Shown piece by piece: positions 1 to 8,532 of a DNA stretch of 64,000 nucleotides. The notes beneath the pieces were generated by a model. The model made no database searches. It was not told where the DNA came from and saw only the letters and a program-made list of their open reading frames with translations. Source of the stretch: Nonomuraea solani. GTDB taxonomy: Bacteria > Actinomycetota > Actinomycetes > Streptosporangiales > Streptosporangiaceae. The stretch covers positions 922,977 through 986,976 of the forward strand of contig NZ_FNVT01000001.1 in the NCBI RefSeq assembly GCF_900108335.1, given 5' to 3'. Every line of letters starts with the position of its first letter. The first letter of the stretch is position 1. A program made the translations under genes and the position numbers.

Positions 1-1548
1 GACGTGGTTGTCCTTCATGTGCGGCTCGGTGTTGCTGACGCCGTAGGTGTAGAAGGCACCCATGTCACCGCTGTCGAGCCCGGCCTCCTCCAGCTTGATG
101 TAGGAGAAGCTGTTGTTGCGGGCGTAGTTGTCGGCGTCCTTGACCTCGGGCCGGACTTCCAGGCTGATGCCGTACCGCGCGCTGTGCTTGACGTTGATGT
201 TGCTGACGGTGTTGTTGCCCGTGCTCATCAGCTCGATGCCCGACGCGTCGCCGGGGACCAGCTCGCCCACGTGGTAGATGTAGTTATTCGAAATCGTGTG
301 ATGCCCGGAAATGTCGCCTTCGCCGGGGTAGCCGCCCTCGACCTTGATGCCGTCGGCGCCGATGTTCTCCAGCAGGCTGTCCGACACCTTGACCCGCTCG
401 TTGGCGAACAGCATGTAGACGCCCATATAGCCGCTGTCGGACAGGTTCAGCCTGGTCAGGTCGATGTCGCGGGTGTTGGTCAGCGTGATCATGCCGAACC
501 GGTTGCGGGGCATCTCGATCTGCCGGTCGTACACGGGGTACTTGTGCTCGTAGCCCGAGTCGCCCTCGCTGATCCAGCCGGCGCGATACCAGTCCACGAA
601 GTCGGAGTACTGCAGCGCCAGCCCGTCGAAGGCCAGGTTCTGCACCCGCTGCTCGGGGCTGCTGCCCTTGAGCGAGAGGATCGTCTTGACCGTGGGGGCC
701 ATGACCTTGTCGATCGAGCCCTTCGGCCAGTAGTAGACCTCGCTGTTGGCGAAGTCGAAGTAGTACTCGCCCGGCTGGTCCAGGAAGCGCAGCGTGTTCT
801 GCAGGAAGTAGCGCGAGCCGCTGCGGCTGTTGACGAACGCGTAGCGCGCCCAGTGGTTGAGGGTGAAGAAGTTCTTGCGGAAGTCGGCGCCGCCCAGCGG
901 CACGGTGTCGGTGAACCAGCTCCACGAGCCGCCCGACCAGACCATGATCTGGGAGTTCTTGTCGAAGTCGGCGTCCCACTCCTTGGGCACGTCCTCCGGC
1001 TTGAAGTACAGCCAGTTGCGCACGGCCTCCTTCTCCGGCTCGCCCAGCACCGAGAACAGGTACGGCGACCACAGGTCCTCCTTGCCCCGGTTGGGGTGGC
1101 GGGCGGTGGTGGCGCGTTTGCCGTCCTCGAACAGCGTGTAGAAGCTACGATCGACCTTGGTCTTGTAGATGTCGTCCTTGTACTTCTGCCAGCCGGTCAC
1201 CGGCCTGGCGCCGAGCAGGCGGGCCTTGCCGGGCCCGTCCGCGCTGCGATAGGTCACGCGGTGGCCGTTCTTGCCGGAATCGGCCTCGGTGAACTCGATG
1301 GTCTTGTCGACCACGTAGTCGCCGGCCTTGACGTTGACCACGACGTCGCAGGTGTTGTGCTGACGCCTTCTGAGCCCGTCACGGGCCTGCTCGATGGACT
1401 TCCACGGCCGGTTCGCGCTGCCGTCGCCGCGGTCGCTGCCCGCGGGGGAGACGTAGTAGTCGCAGGCCGGCCGACCGGCCGTGGCCGGGGTGGGGCTCGT
1501 CATACCGCCCAGGAGTAAGACAATCGCGCCCACGGACCTGAGAATCAC
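1..1548 (-). CDS. Secreted right-handed beta-helix protein, partial (3' end outside window)
   Basis: At least 516 codons are open from a GTG at 1548 to the left edge, with no stop reached. The start sits behind AAGGAG and shares GTGA with the stop of the upstream RraA-like gene (1545-1548), so translation is probably coupled. The N-terminus is hydrophobic and ends near Ala-Thr-Ala-Gly, a plausible Sec signal peptide. It is followed by DYYVSPAGSDRGDGS and PWKSIEQAR, the opening typical of secreted parallel beta-helix proteins that act on or bind polysaccharides. The last readable part contains an Asn-rich turn (RNNSFSYIKLEEAG) fitting helix rungs. The signal peptide holds a rare TTA leucine codon (1516-1518), so expression might depend on a bldA-like tRNA. 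Substrate is unknown; position at the end of a sugar-import operon suggests an extracellular glycan lyase or hydrolase. Confidence 0.75.
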   Translation of the reverse strand, partial: MILRSVGAIVLLLGGMTSPTPATAGRPACDYYVSPAGSDRGDGSANRPWKSIEQARDGLRRRQHNTCDVVVNVKAGDYVVDKTIEFTEADSGKNGHRVTYRSADGPGKARLLGARPVTGWQKYKDDIYKTKVDRSFYTLFEDGKRATTARHPNRGKEDLWSPYLFSVLGEPEKEAVRNWLYFKPEDVPKEWDADFDKNSQIMVWSGGSWSWFTDTVPLGGADFRKNFFTLNHWARYAFVNSRSGSRYFLQNTLRFLDQPGEYYFDFANSEVYYWPKGSIDKVMAPTVKTILSLKGSSPEQRVQNLAFDGLALQYSDFVDWYRAGWISEGDSGYEHKYPVYDRQIEMPRNRFGMITLTNTRDIDLTRLNLSDSGYMGVYMLFANERVKVSDSLLENIGADGIKVEGGYPGEGDISGHHTISNNYIYHVGELVPGDASGIELMSTGNNTVSNINVKHSARYGISLEVRPEVKDADNYARNNSFSYIKLEEAGLDSGDMGAFYTYGVSNTEPHMKDNHV

Positions 1549-2312
1549 TGGCTCTCCTTAACTTCCCGCCACCGCTCGTACTCGGCGCGGGTCTCGGGGG
1601 TGAGTGGGTAGTAGTCGGAAAGTGCGCCGCCCTCCTCGATGCGGGCGCGGCTGTAGCGCTCCCACCGCTCGTGGTCGGCGGCGGCGTCGAGCACCGATTC
1701 GGCCCGGCGGCGCGGCACCACCACGGCGCCGTCGTCGTCGGCCACGCACAGGTCGCCGGGCAGCGCGAGCGCGCCGCCGACGGCCACGGGCACGTCGTAC
1801 GCCCACGGGAACAGCTCCGCCTGCGAGGCGTAGTGCGGGGTGGCGCCCGTGCACCAGATCGGCACGCCCACGCCGCTCACCCGGGGCAGGTCCCTGATCC
1901 GGCCGTCCACCACGATCGCGGCGCCGCCCTTGCGCTTGAAGTAGCGGACCAGCATGTCGCCGAAACACCCCGTGTACGCGCTGCCGTACGCCTGCACGAC
2001 CAGCACGTCACCCGGCTCGATCTCCTCCAGCACGTGCCACAGCGCGGTGTGCCGCTCGACGTACTCCTGGCCGAGCCCGGAGGCGATGTCCTCGCGCTGC
2101 GGCATGAACTGCAGCGTGCGGACCCGGCCGGCGATCTTCAGGCCCGGCGCGATGGGACGCGGTCCCTCGATGAAGGTCCTGCGGATGCCCTGCGCGTGCA
2201 GTTTGGCGCAGGCGGTGGCCGAGCTGATCCGGGACAGCCCCTCCACGAGGACGGGATCGGGCTTGGCGGGCAGCTCCCCGCGAACAGGCAGATCCCAGAT
2301 GGCGTCGTCCAT
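1545..2312 (-). CDS. RraA-family protein (demethylmenaquinone methyltransferase-like / hydroxy-oxoacid aldolase fold)
   Basis: 255 aa, ATG start with GAGGAG seven bases upstream. The central block GCFGDMLVRYFKRKGG followed by VVDGRIRDLP matches the RraA-family signature in which GD, the following Lys, and DG-x-x-RD line the metal and substrate pocket. Members are either RNase E regulators or class II pyruvate aldolases acting on 4-hydroxy-2-oxo acids. Actinomycetes lack the usual RraA partner context, and this gene sits inside a sugar ABC-transporter operon, so an aldolase or oxaloacetate-decarboxylase-type role on a sugar-acid intermediate is the better reading. It could complete cleavage of a 2-keto-3-deoxy acid, for instance from the nearby fucose-like module. 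The exact substrate is inference. Confidence 0.8.
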   Translation of the reverse strand: MDDAIWDLPVRGELPAKPDPVLVEGLSRISSATACAKLHAQGIRRTFIEGPRPIAPGLKIAGRVRTLQFMPQREDIASGLGQEYVERHTALWHVLEEIEPGDVLVVQAYGSAYTGCFGDMLVRYFKRKGGAAIVVDGRIRDLPRVSGVGVPIWCTGATPHYASQAELFPWAYDVPVAVGGALALPGDLCVADDDGAVVVPRRRAESVLDAAADHERWERYSRARIEEGGALSDYYPLTPETRAEYERWREVKESQ

Positions 2313-2347
2313 GTAACTCCTCGATAGGTATGTCTTAAGAAGCGAGC

Positions 2348-4252
2348 TCAGTAGTGCTGGTGCGACGGCGTGCGGACACGCGCGGTCGTGTGCAGGTCGA
2401 GCCGGATGCGGCGGCCGGGCGGCAGCTCCACGAGCAGGCGCGGCCCGTCCACCGTCACCTCCTGCTCGGTCTCGGTGATCGCGGGCGAGGTGTAGGCGCG
2501 CGGGTCGCCGGGATAGCCGTCCTCGCCGCGGGTGACGGTCGCGCGGTCGATGCGGTGCTCACCGAAGGCGCCCGCCTGCACCACGACCCTGCGGGTACGG
2601 CTCAGGCTCAGGTTGACCAGTTGCACGCCGGTCCCGTCGGGGCGGACCGAGTCGACCAGGGCGGCCACGTCCGGCGGCAGCCCGGGGCGGTGCCGGTCGG
2701 CGTCGAAGTAGGCGAGGCGGGCGGGCAACAGGCCGCCGTTGTAGAGCACCTGCGGCGTGCCGGTGGCCAGTTGCAGCAGCGCCTCGGTGAGCACTGGGTT
2801 GAGCCGCTGCCAGTGGTGCACGTGGATGGTGGACAGGTCCGCCTCGTCGGCGTCGACCAGCGCCATGCGGCGCTGCACCTGGCCGAGCGCGGTGGTGAGC
2901 ATCCGCTCGGGGAAGCCGGGGTTGGCGCCACGCAGGAACTCCAGCCAGGGCGCCTCGTGCCCGGCCTCCTCCTTGTTGCGGAACGGCCGGACGGCCGACC
3001 AGTCGTAGCCGGAGGCGGCGCGGATCCGGTCGAGCCGGTCGGCGTCCTTGCTCCCGAGCGTCATGTGCCAGAGCCAGACCGGCAGGCCGAGCTGCGGCGG
3101 CTGGAAGTCGAACCAGCCGTTGTCGTCGTGCCGGTTGGGGACGAGCATGGTGGGCTTGCCGGCCTCGTCGCCCAGCTCCGCCAGCCAGCGGTCGCTGATG
3201 CTCATCTCGGTCTCGGTGACGCCGGCCTGGATGGCGCGCTCGTACACGGTCTCCAGCGGGTCGCGGCCGATCGCGAGCGAGGCGTCGTCGCCGGTTAGCA
3301 GGTGGGCGTTGACGGCGGCGATCACGGCGGCCGCGCCGACGCTGTAGAGGCCGTGCGGCCACTGCCAGCCGTAGTTGCCGCCGTACCAGCGGCCGTCGTG
3401 CAGCTCGCCGACCACGCCCGACGGGCCCACGTTGTCGGGAATGATCCCGTCGTTGGCCTCGGCCCTGCGCTGCCAGGCGCCGATGTAGCGCAGCGCCCAG
3501 TCGCGGTAGCGGTCGTCGCCGTCGTACAGCCAGGCGTTGACGGCCAGGCTGGTCGCGGCCAGGTTGACGGCCACGTCGCCGCGGCCGATGCGCTCGCTCA
3601 TCGCCGCGCCCATGCGGGCGGCGTTGCACGGGTCGGCCAGGTCGTCCCACGCCGCGATGCCCGGCAGGTCGCGCAGCGGCAGGCCGAACGGCCGCATGCT
3701 GGTCAGGTCGGTGTGGTAGGAGGCCCACTCCCACTGCAGGCCGTAGCGGGGGCCGCCGGCGCCGTTGTGCGGGGCGCGGATGATGTCGCGCTCGGCGTCG
3801 TAGTTGGCCGAGCCGGGCAGGTAGAGGTCGGCGAAGCGGCGGGCCCGCTCGCGGAAGCGTTCGTCGCGCGGGTCGGCGGCGCAGATGCCGTAGAACAGCA
3901 GCATCGACTCGCCCTGGTGGAACCAGTCGTAGCCGCGCTCGTACTCGTCCACCAGGTAGCCCAGCTCGGTGAGCTGCGTGGTCACGCCCTCCCAGTGGTG
4001 CTTGGAGGCGTCCAGCAGGTCGTCGGCGCCGCCGAGCTGGTAGAGGGCGGGCCAGTTGAAGAACGCCTCGTAGAAGTCGTCGGCGCCGTCCCTGTCGGCG
4101 GCCGGGCCGTGGTAGATGAGCCGTCCGTCGGGTCCGCAGTAGCGGCCGGCGAAGGCCCGCCAGGCCTCGTCGAGGGCGTCGAACAGCCTGCGTTCGAGCA
4201 CCGCCCACGCCGGTGGCACGCCGAGCGGCACCGTAGCTTGGATCTCCCGCAT
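2348..4252 (-). CDS. Uncharacterised 634-aa protein, probable (alpha/alpha)-barrel glycan-active enzyme
   Basis: The ATG at 4252 lies two bases after the stop of the permease gene, so translation is probably coupled. The protein has no signal peptide and is rich in Trp, Tyr and His: FFNWPALYQLGG near residue 70, YDWFHQGES near 125, LQWEWASYHTDL near 190, WYGGNYGWQWPHGLYSVGA near 310. Repeating helix-pair patterns of this kind are usual for (alpha/alpha)6 glycosidases and lyases, and the C-terminal 130 residues look beta-rich. I do not recognise a specific GH or PL family and cannot assign catalytic residues. Because it is cytoplasmic and encoded between importer and RraA-like genes, it probably processes an imported oligosaccharide. 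This is inference. Confidence 0.6.
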   Translation of the reverse strand: MREIQATVPLGVPPAWAVLERRLFDALDEAWRAFAGRYCGPDGRLIYHGPAADRDGADDFYEAFFNWPALYQLGGADDLLDASKHHWEGVTTQLTELGYLVDEYERGYDWFHQGESMLLFYGICAADPRDERFRERARRFADLYLPGSANYDAERDIIRAPHNGAGGPRYGLQWEWASYHTDLTSMRPFGLPLRDLPGIAAWDDLADPCNAARMGAAMSERIGRGDVAVNLAATSLAVNAWLYDGDDRYRDWALRYIGAWQRRAEANDGIIPDNVGPSGVVGELHDGRWYGGNYGWQWPHGLYSVGAAAVIAAVNAHLLTGDDASLAIGRDPLETVYERAIQAGVTETEMSISDRWLAELGDEAGKPTMLVPNRHDDNGWFDFQPPQLGLPVWLWHMTLGSKDADRLDRIRAASGYDWSAVRPFRNKEEAGHEAPWLEFLRGANPGFPERMLTTALGQVQRRMALVDADEADLSTIHVHHWQRLNPVLTEALLQLATGTPQVLYNGGLLPARLAYFDADRHRPGLPPDVAALVDSVRPDGTGVQLVNLSLSRTRRVVVQAGAFGEHRIDRATVTRGEDGYPGDPRAYTSPAITETEQEVTVDGPRLLVELPPGRRIRLDLHTTARVRTPSHQHY

Positions 4253-4254
4253 GT

Positions 4255-5061
4255 TCACCCTTTCGTAGCTCCTGCCGTCAGGCCGCTGATGATGTGCCGT
4301 TGCATGAAGACGAAGAAGACCAGCAGCGGGGCGATGGCCAGCAGCAGCGTCGGGAAGACCACCGTGTAGTCGGTGGAGTACTGGCTGACCGCCGCGTAGA
4401 CGCCGGTGGTGACGGTGTAGAGGCCGCTGCCGGGACCCAGGATGATCTGCGGGTTCACGAAGTCGTTCCACACCGAGAAGGTGTTGAGGATGACCATCGT
4501 GGCGACCGCGGGCCGCATCAGCGGGAAGACGATCTGCCAGAACGTACGCAGCCGGCCCGCCCCGTCCACGGCCGCCGCCTGGTCGAGCACGGCCGGGATG
4601 GTGGCGATGTAGCCCGCGTACAGGAAGATCGAGAACGGTAGCGTGAGCGTGGTCTCGAAGAGCACGAAACCGCGGATGGTGCCCATCAGGCCGAGGGTCT
4701 TGAGGACGTACACGACCGGGATGACCAGCACCTGGCCCGGGATGAACGTCCCGGCCAGGAAGAACAGCATGAGTACGCGGAACCTGCGCTTCGTGCCGCG
4801 CGCGATCACGTACGCGGCCGGGGCCGCCAGGCCCACGGACAGCACGTTGACCGCCACCACGAACAGCAGCGTGATCGCGTAGCCCAGGAACACGTTGAAC
4901 TGCGGGTTGGTCAGCGCCCTGCCGAGCGGTTCGAGGGTCAGGCCGCCGAGCCCGAACGGGTTGGCCAGGATGTCCTGCTGGCCCTTGAACGCGTTGACGG
5001 TCAGCACGTACAGGGGGATGAGCATGAAGGCGACGGTCGCCCAGAGGAAGGTCCTTCTCAC
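4255..5061 (-). CDS. Carbohydrate ABC transporter permease, MalG type
   Basis: 268 aa from a GTG at 5061, sharing GTGA with the stop of the partner permease. The N-terminus (RRTFLWATVAFMLIPLYVL) is the first membrane segment, and about six segments can be traced. The EAA-type loop near residues 180-200 reads AAAVDGAGRLRTFWQIVFP, the coupling-helix motif of MalG-like permeases that contacts the ATPase. It forms the inner-membrane channel with the 5058-5987 product and receives substrate from the 5984-7255 lipoprotein. No ATPase is encoded here; actinomycetes often use one shared MsiK-type ATPase, which would have to be elsewhere. Confidence 0.9.
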   Translation of the reverse strand: MRRTFLWATVAFMLIPLYVLTVNAFKGQQDILANPFGLGGLTLEPLGRALTNPQFNVFLGYAITLLFVVAVNVLSVGLAAPAAYVIARGTKRRFRVLMLFFLAGTFIPGQVLVIPVVYVLKTLGLMGTIRGFVLFETTLTLPFSIFLYAGYIATIPAVLDQAAAVDGAGRLRTFWQIVFPLMRPAVATMVILNTFSVWNDFVNPQIILGPGSGLYTVTTGVYAAVSQYSTDYTVVFPTLLLAIAPLLVFFVFMQRHIISGLTAGATKG

Positions 5062-5987
5062 TGGTGCACCGCCAGTTCGCCGCGCCTGCGCAGCTTGACC
5101 ACCACGAACGCCAGCGCCGCCGTGACCAGCATGAGGATCACCGACTGCGCCGAGCCGAAGCCCAGGCGGGCGTCGTGGAAGGAGTTCCACAGGATGAGGT
5201 AGGCGACGGTCTGCGTCTGACCGGCAGGCCCGCCCGCCGTCAGCGACACCACCAGGTCGTACGTCTTCAGCAGCGTCACCAGCGACAGCACGATGTTGAC
5301 CGTCACGGACGGGCCCAGCGCGGGCAGCGTCACGTTCCTGAACACCTGCCGGCGCGTCGCCCCGTCGATCCGCGCCGCCTCGATCAGCGAGTGCGGCACC
5401 GCCTGCAGCCCGGCCAGGTAGAGCACCACGTTGACGCCGAACCCGGCCCACACCAGCACCGCGATCATGGTGACCGTGGCCCAGGTGGGGTCGGACAGGA
5501 ACGGGATGACCTGCCCGCCCCACGTCGTGACGAGGTTGTTGACCGCGCCGGTGGTGCCCAGGATGGCCGACCAGAGGAAGCCGACCACCAGGGCGCTGAG
5601 CACGTGCGGGTAGAACAGCACGATCCGGAAGAACGTGTTCGCCCGGGAGGCGCCGTTGACCAGGAGGGCGAAGCCGAGGCCGAGCAGGTTCAGCCCGGCG
5701 GTGCCGGCCGTCGCGATCAGCAGCGTGACCAGGGCGGCGCGCTGCAGCTCCGGGTCGCTCAGCAGGCGGGCGTAGTTGGCGGCGCCGACGAACGCCGGGT
5801 CGGCGCTGAAGCCGTCCCAGTCGGTCAGGCTCAGGTAGAGGGCCAGGCCGACCGGGACGATCAGCATCACGACGTAGAGGATCGTGGCGGGCGCCACCAT
5901 GATCGCGCCGGCCAGCCCGTCGTAGCTCCGCTTGCGCGGGGCCGGCGGCCGAGCCGTGACGGCGGGTGCTTCCCGGGTGAGTGTCAT
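5058..5987 (-). CDS. Carbohydrate ABC transporter permease, MalF type
   Basis: 309 aa from ATG at 5987, which overlaps the stop of the binding-protein gene as ATGA. The cytoplasmic tail (TREAPAVTARPPAPRKRSYD) precedes a first membrane helix IMVAPATILYVVMLIVPVG, and six helices follow. The EAA loop reads EAARIDGATRRQVFRNVTLP, the standard signature of CUT1-family sugar permeases. It pairs with the MalG-type subunit. The tight start-stop overlaps through the whole cluster argue for stoichiometric translation of the three transporter parts from one transcript starting near 7310. Confidence 0.92.
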   Translation of the reverse strand: MTLTREAPAVTARPPAPRKRSYDGLAGAIMVAPATILYVVMLIVPVGLALYLSLTDWDGFSADPAFVGAANYARLLSDPELQRAALVTLLIATAGTAGLNLLGLGFALLVNGASRANTFFRIVLFYPHVLSALVVGFLWSAILGTTGAVNNLVTTWGGQVIPFLSDPTWATVTMIAVLVWAGFGVNVVLYLAGLQAVPHSLIEAARIDGATRRQVFRNVTLPALGPSVTVNIVLSLVTLLKTYDLVVSLTAGGPAGQTQTVAYLILWNSFHDARLGFGSAQSVILMLVTAALAFVVVKLRRRGELAVHQ

Positions 5988-7255
5988 GCGCGTCCGGCCA
6001 GCCAGCGGTCCACGCCCTCGGCGACTTCCTTGGGGGACTTGCCCACATAGAGGCCCTGGACCTCGGTGTTCCAGGCGGCGTTGAAGCCCTTGGGCAGGGT
6101 GGCGTCGCCGTAGCCCTCGCCCTGCGGGACCCCGGAGGGCGCCTTGTCGAGGATCTCCTGGACCTGCTTCTCCAGCGGGGTGAACTCGCGCTCGACGCCG
6201 GTGCGGAAGTTGCCGTCCTGGGCGAGCTGGCTCTTGACCGCCGCCGGGTCGGTGACCAGCCATTGCACGAGCTTGAGCGCCGCGTCCTTCTGCGGGGTGG
6301 ACTTGAGGATCATGTACGGCGCCGCCAGCGTCGCCCCCTGCGGACCCGGGTATGTCTGCCCCTTGTCCACCGGAGCCGGGAAGACGCCCACCTCGAAGTC
6401 CTTCTTGGCCTTGGCCTCGGAGGCGGTGAACCAGCTCCCCATGACGTACATGGCCGACTTGCCGGTCAGGAACGCGGTCTCGGCGTCGGCGTACTTCATG
6501 CCGAGGGCGTTCTTGTCGACGTACCCCTTGTCGATCCAGGTGCGGTAGCGCTCCAGATACGGCAGCAGCGACTCGCCCGCCTTGGTCTTGCCCGCCTTGA
6601 CGTCCTGCTGCCAGGCGGGGTGCGTCTGGGCGCGGCTGGGGTTGGACAGTTGCAGGAGCTGCAGGCCGGTCAGGAAGTCGCCGCCGGTCTGCAGCGGCAG
6701 GTAGCCGGCCTCCTTGAGCTTGCCCATGGCCGCGTCGAGCTCGTCGAACGTGGTCGGCGACTCCTTGATGCCGGCCTTGTCGAACGCGGCCTTGTTGTAG
6801 AAGACCAGCGACTGGGCCTGCACGCCGACGCCGACCGAGTACGTCCTGCCGCCCAGCTTGGCCTGCTCGGCCAGCGGCGTGTCCTTGGTCCAGGGCTGGT
6901 CGGTCAGGTCGAGCATCTGCTTGGCCAGCGTCTCGTCCGCCATCAGCGTCTCGACGACGTCGGGGGCGTTGCCGGCGGCGAGCTGCTGCGGCAGCGTGTC
7001 GGCCACGCCCTTGCCGGTCGGCGCCTCGATCTTGACGTCGATGCCCGGGTTGGCCTGTTCGAACGGCTTGACCAGGCCGTCCCAGTACGCCTGGGTGAGG
7101 TTCGGGCTGATGTTGACCAGCATCCTGACGGAGACCTGGCCGCCCTCGCTCTGCTGTGCCTGGGAGTCGCCGGCGAAGCCGCCCCCGCCACAGCCGGTGA
7201 GCAGGACGAGACAGCCGACGGCTGACAGGGCGAGGGATGGACGGGGGGAACGCAT
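5984..7255 (-). CDS. Sugar ABC transporter substrate-binding lipoprotein
   Basis: 423 aa. The N-terminus MRSPRPSLALSAVGCLVLL-TGC is a lipoprotein signal with the lipid-anchored Cys at residue 22, followed by a Gly-rich linker. The mature part begins VSVRMLVNISPNLTQAYWDGLV, the family-1 solute-binding pattern, and later has FNKAAFDKAGIKESPTTFDEL, typical of oligosaccharide-binding proteins. It is the first gene of a leftward operon with a recognisable promoter (7320-7348), divergent from the regulator at 7417. The ligand cannot be read directly; neighbours suggest a plant-cell-wall oligosaccharide or sugar acid conjugate. Confidence 0.92.
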   Translation of the reverse strand: MRSPRPSLALSAVGCLVLLTGCGGGGFAGDSQAQQSEGGQVSVRMLVNISPNLTQAYWDGLVKPFEQANPGIDVKIEAPTGKGVADTLPQQLAAGNAPDVVETLMADETLAKQMLDLTDQPWTKDTPLAEQAKLGGRTYSVGVGVQAQSLVFYNKAAFDKAGIKESPTTFDELDAAMGKLKEAGYLPLQTGGDFLTGLQLLQLSNPSRAQTHPAWQQDVKAGKTKAGESLLPYLERYRTWIDKGYVDKNALGMKYADAETAFLTGKSAMYVMGSWFTASEAKAKKDFEVGVFPAPVDKGQTYPGPQGATLAAPYMILKSTPQKDAALKLVQWLVTDPAAVKSQLAQDGNFRTGVEREFTPLEKQVQEILDKAPSGVPQGEGYGDATLPKGFNAAWNTEVQGLYVGKSPKEVAEGVDRWLAGRA

Positions 7256-7319
7256 CGCACCTCCAAGGGGGCGAGATCTGCGACGCCTTTTAATGGGTCG
7301 ATACTCGATTAGCGATTAT

Positions 7320-7348
7320 TTAATACGTTGGTCATATAGGCCCGTCAA
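7320..7348 (-). promoter_or_regulatory. Promoter of the leftward sugar-import operon with an operator-like spacer
   Basis: On the minus strand TTGACG (7348-7343) and TATTAA (7325-7320) are separated by exactly 17 bases, a good sigma70-type promoter. The spacer holds TTGGTCATATAGGCC (plus strand, 7328-7342). AATACGTT overlaps the -10 (7322-7329) and recurs at 7398-7405 just before the regulator's ribosome-binding site. This placement fits repression by the divergent GntR-type regulator. The binding protein is inferred. Confidence 0.6.
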
Positions 7349-7416
7349 GGGGAAACAGGCCGCTACAAATATGTGTCCAGCGGGTAGCTGAGTCATAAAT
7401 ACGTTAAGGTGGGCGC

Positions 7417-8532
7417 GTGGCTGGACAGGATGACGACAAGCGGCTGGTATTGGGAGCGGAGGAACGGTCCGCACTGACGGCATGGGCCGGCGAGGAGCCG
7501 GGAGGAGGGCTCGCGCTGCGCAGCCGCATCGTCCTGGCCTGCGCCGACGGGCTGCCGCGCAAGGAGATCGCGACGCGGCTGGCGGTCAGCCCGGCGACGG
7601 TGGCGAAGTGGCGCGCCCGCTTCGTGGAGCGCGGCCTGGACGGCCTGTCCGACGCGCCACGGCCCGGCCGCCCGCGCAGCGCGGAGCGGCAGGAGGCCGA
7701 GCGGGTGATCGCGGCCGCGGCCGGCGGGACGGCCGTGCCCTCGACGCGGACGATGGCCGAGCAGCTCGGGCTGTCACAGTCCACGGTGGCGCGCATCTGG
7801 CAGGAGCAGCAGGTCGCGCCGCCCACGGCCCGGCTGCTGCCCAGGGAGCTGCTGTCGGACCGCGTCTACGCGCTGCTGCGCGGCTGGATCGTGTCGGGGG
7901 AGCTGCGGGCGGGGCATCGGCTGGTGGAGGCGGAGATCGCCAGGCGGGTCGGCACCAGCCAGGCCCCGGCCAGGGAGGCGATCAAGCGGTTGGCGCACGA
8001 GGGGCTGGTCATCTCCTATCCCAACCGGGGCAGCTACGTCGCGGAGATCTCGGACGAGCAGGCCCGGGAGGTGCGCGACATCAGGGTGTTGCTGGAGGAG
8101 TATGCCGCACGCGGCGCCGCCACCCGCATCCAGCCCGACACGTTGCGGCAGCTCTCGGCCGACGTCATGGCCATGCGCCAGGCGGCCCGCGACGGCGACA
8201 TAGGGGCCTTCCGCGACGCGGACCTGACCTTCCACCGGCGGGTCTGCGCGGCCTGCGGCAACTCCTTCCTGCTGCGGTTGTGGCGGACGATCGAGTCGAA
8301 CCTGTGGAGCCTGCACGTGGTGGGCAACCCGCTCTACAGTGGCGACTGGTCGGCCATGGCCGGCCACCATGACGACCTGGTGGCTGCCCTGGCCTCGGGC
8401 GACCCGGACGAGGCGGCCCGCCTGTTCGCCGCCCACGCCCGGGGTGAGGCGTCCCGCACGCGCCCTCGTGCCCGGGCGCTCGCGGAGCCGGGCACGGGGG
8501 CGCATGGTCAGGCCGAGGGCGTTATGTCGTAG
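7417..8532 (+). CDS. FCD/GntR regulator with N-terminal IS630-transposase-like helix-turn-helix domains
   Basis: 371 aa from GTG at 7417 behind AAGGTGG. Residues about 33-70 ([20 protein letters not shown] then [12 protein letters not shown]) followed by [10 protein letters not shown] at 79-88 match the first DNA-binding module and linker of IS630 transposases. Residues 93-130 ([19 protein letters not shown]) match the second. A standard GntR winged helix occupies about 144-210, and an FCD ligand-sensing domain about 213-345, with [10 protein letters not shown] and a later AGHHDDL supplying likely metal-binding Asp and His. Its role is probably repression of the divergent importer operon and perhaps the fucose genes, with release by a small carboxylate or sugar acid. 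Its end overlaps the convergent GH95 gene by 25 bases. Confidence 0.88.
   Translation: MAGQDDDKRLVLGAEERSALTAWAGEEPGGGLALRSRIVLACADGLPRKEIATRLAVSPATVAKWRARFVERGLDGLSDAPRPGRPRSAERQEAERVIAAAAGGTAVPSTRTMAEQLGLSQSTVARIWQEQQVAPPTARLLPRELLSDRVYALLRGWIVSGELRAGHRLVEAEIARRVGTSQAPAREAIKRLAHEGLVISYPNRGSYVAEISDEQAREVRDIRVLLEEYAARGAATRIQPDTLRQLSADVMAMRQAARDGDIGAFRDADLTFHRRVCAACGNSFLLRLWRTIESNLWSLHVVGNPLYSGDWSAMAGHHDDLVAALASGDPDEAARLFAAHARGEASRTRPRARALAEPGTGAHGQAEGVMS

Noticed and set aside
4..1518. Long rightward open frame opposite the beta-helix gene
   Set aside because: Composition is Val/Gly/Asp-rich shadow sequence with no motif; the minus strand encodes a coherent signal peptide and beta-helix pattern.
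7417..8532. Intact IS630 insertion sequence
   Set aside because: Only the DNA-binding part is present, fused in frame to a GntR/FCD regulator; no DDE domain or terminal inverted repeats were seen.
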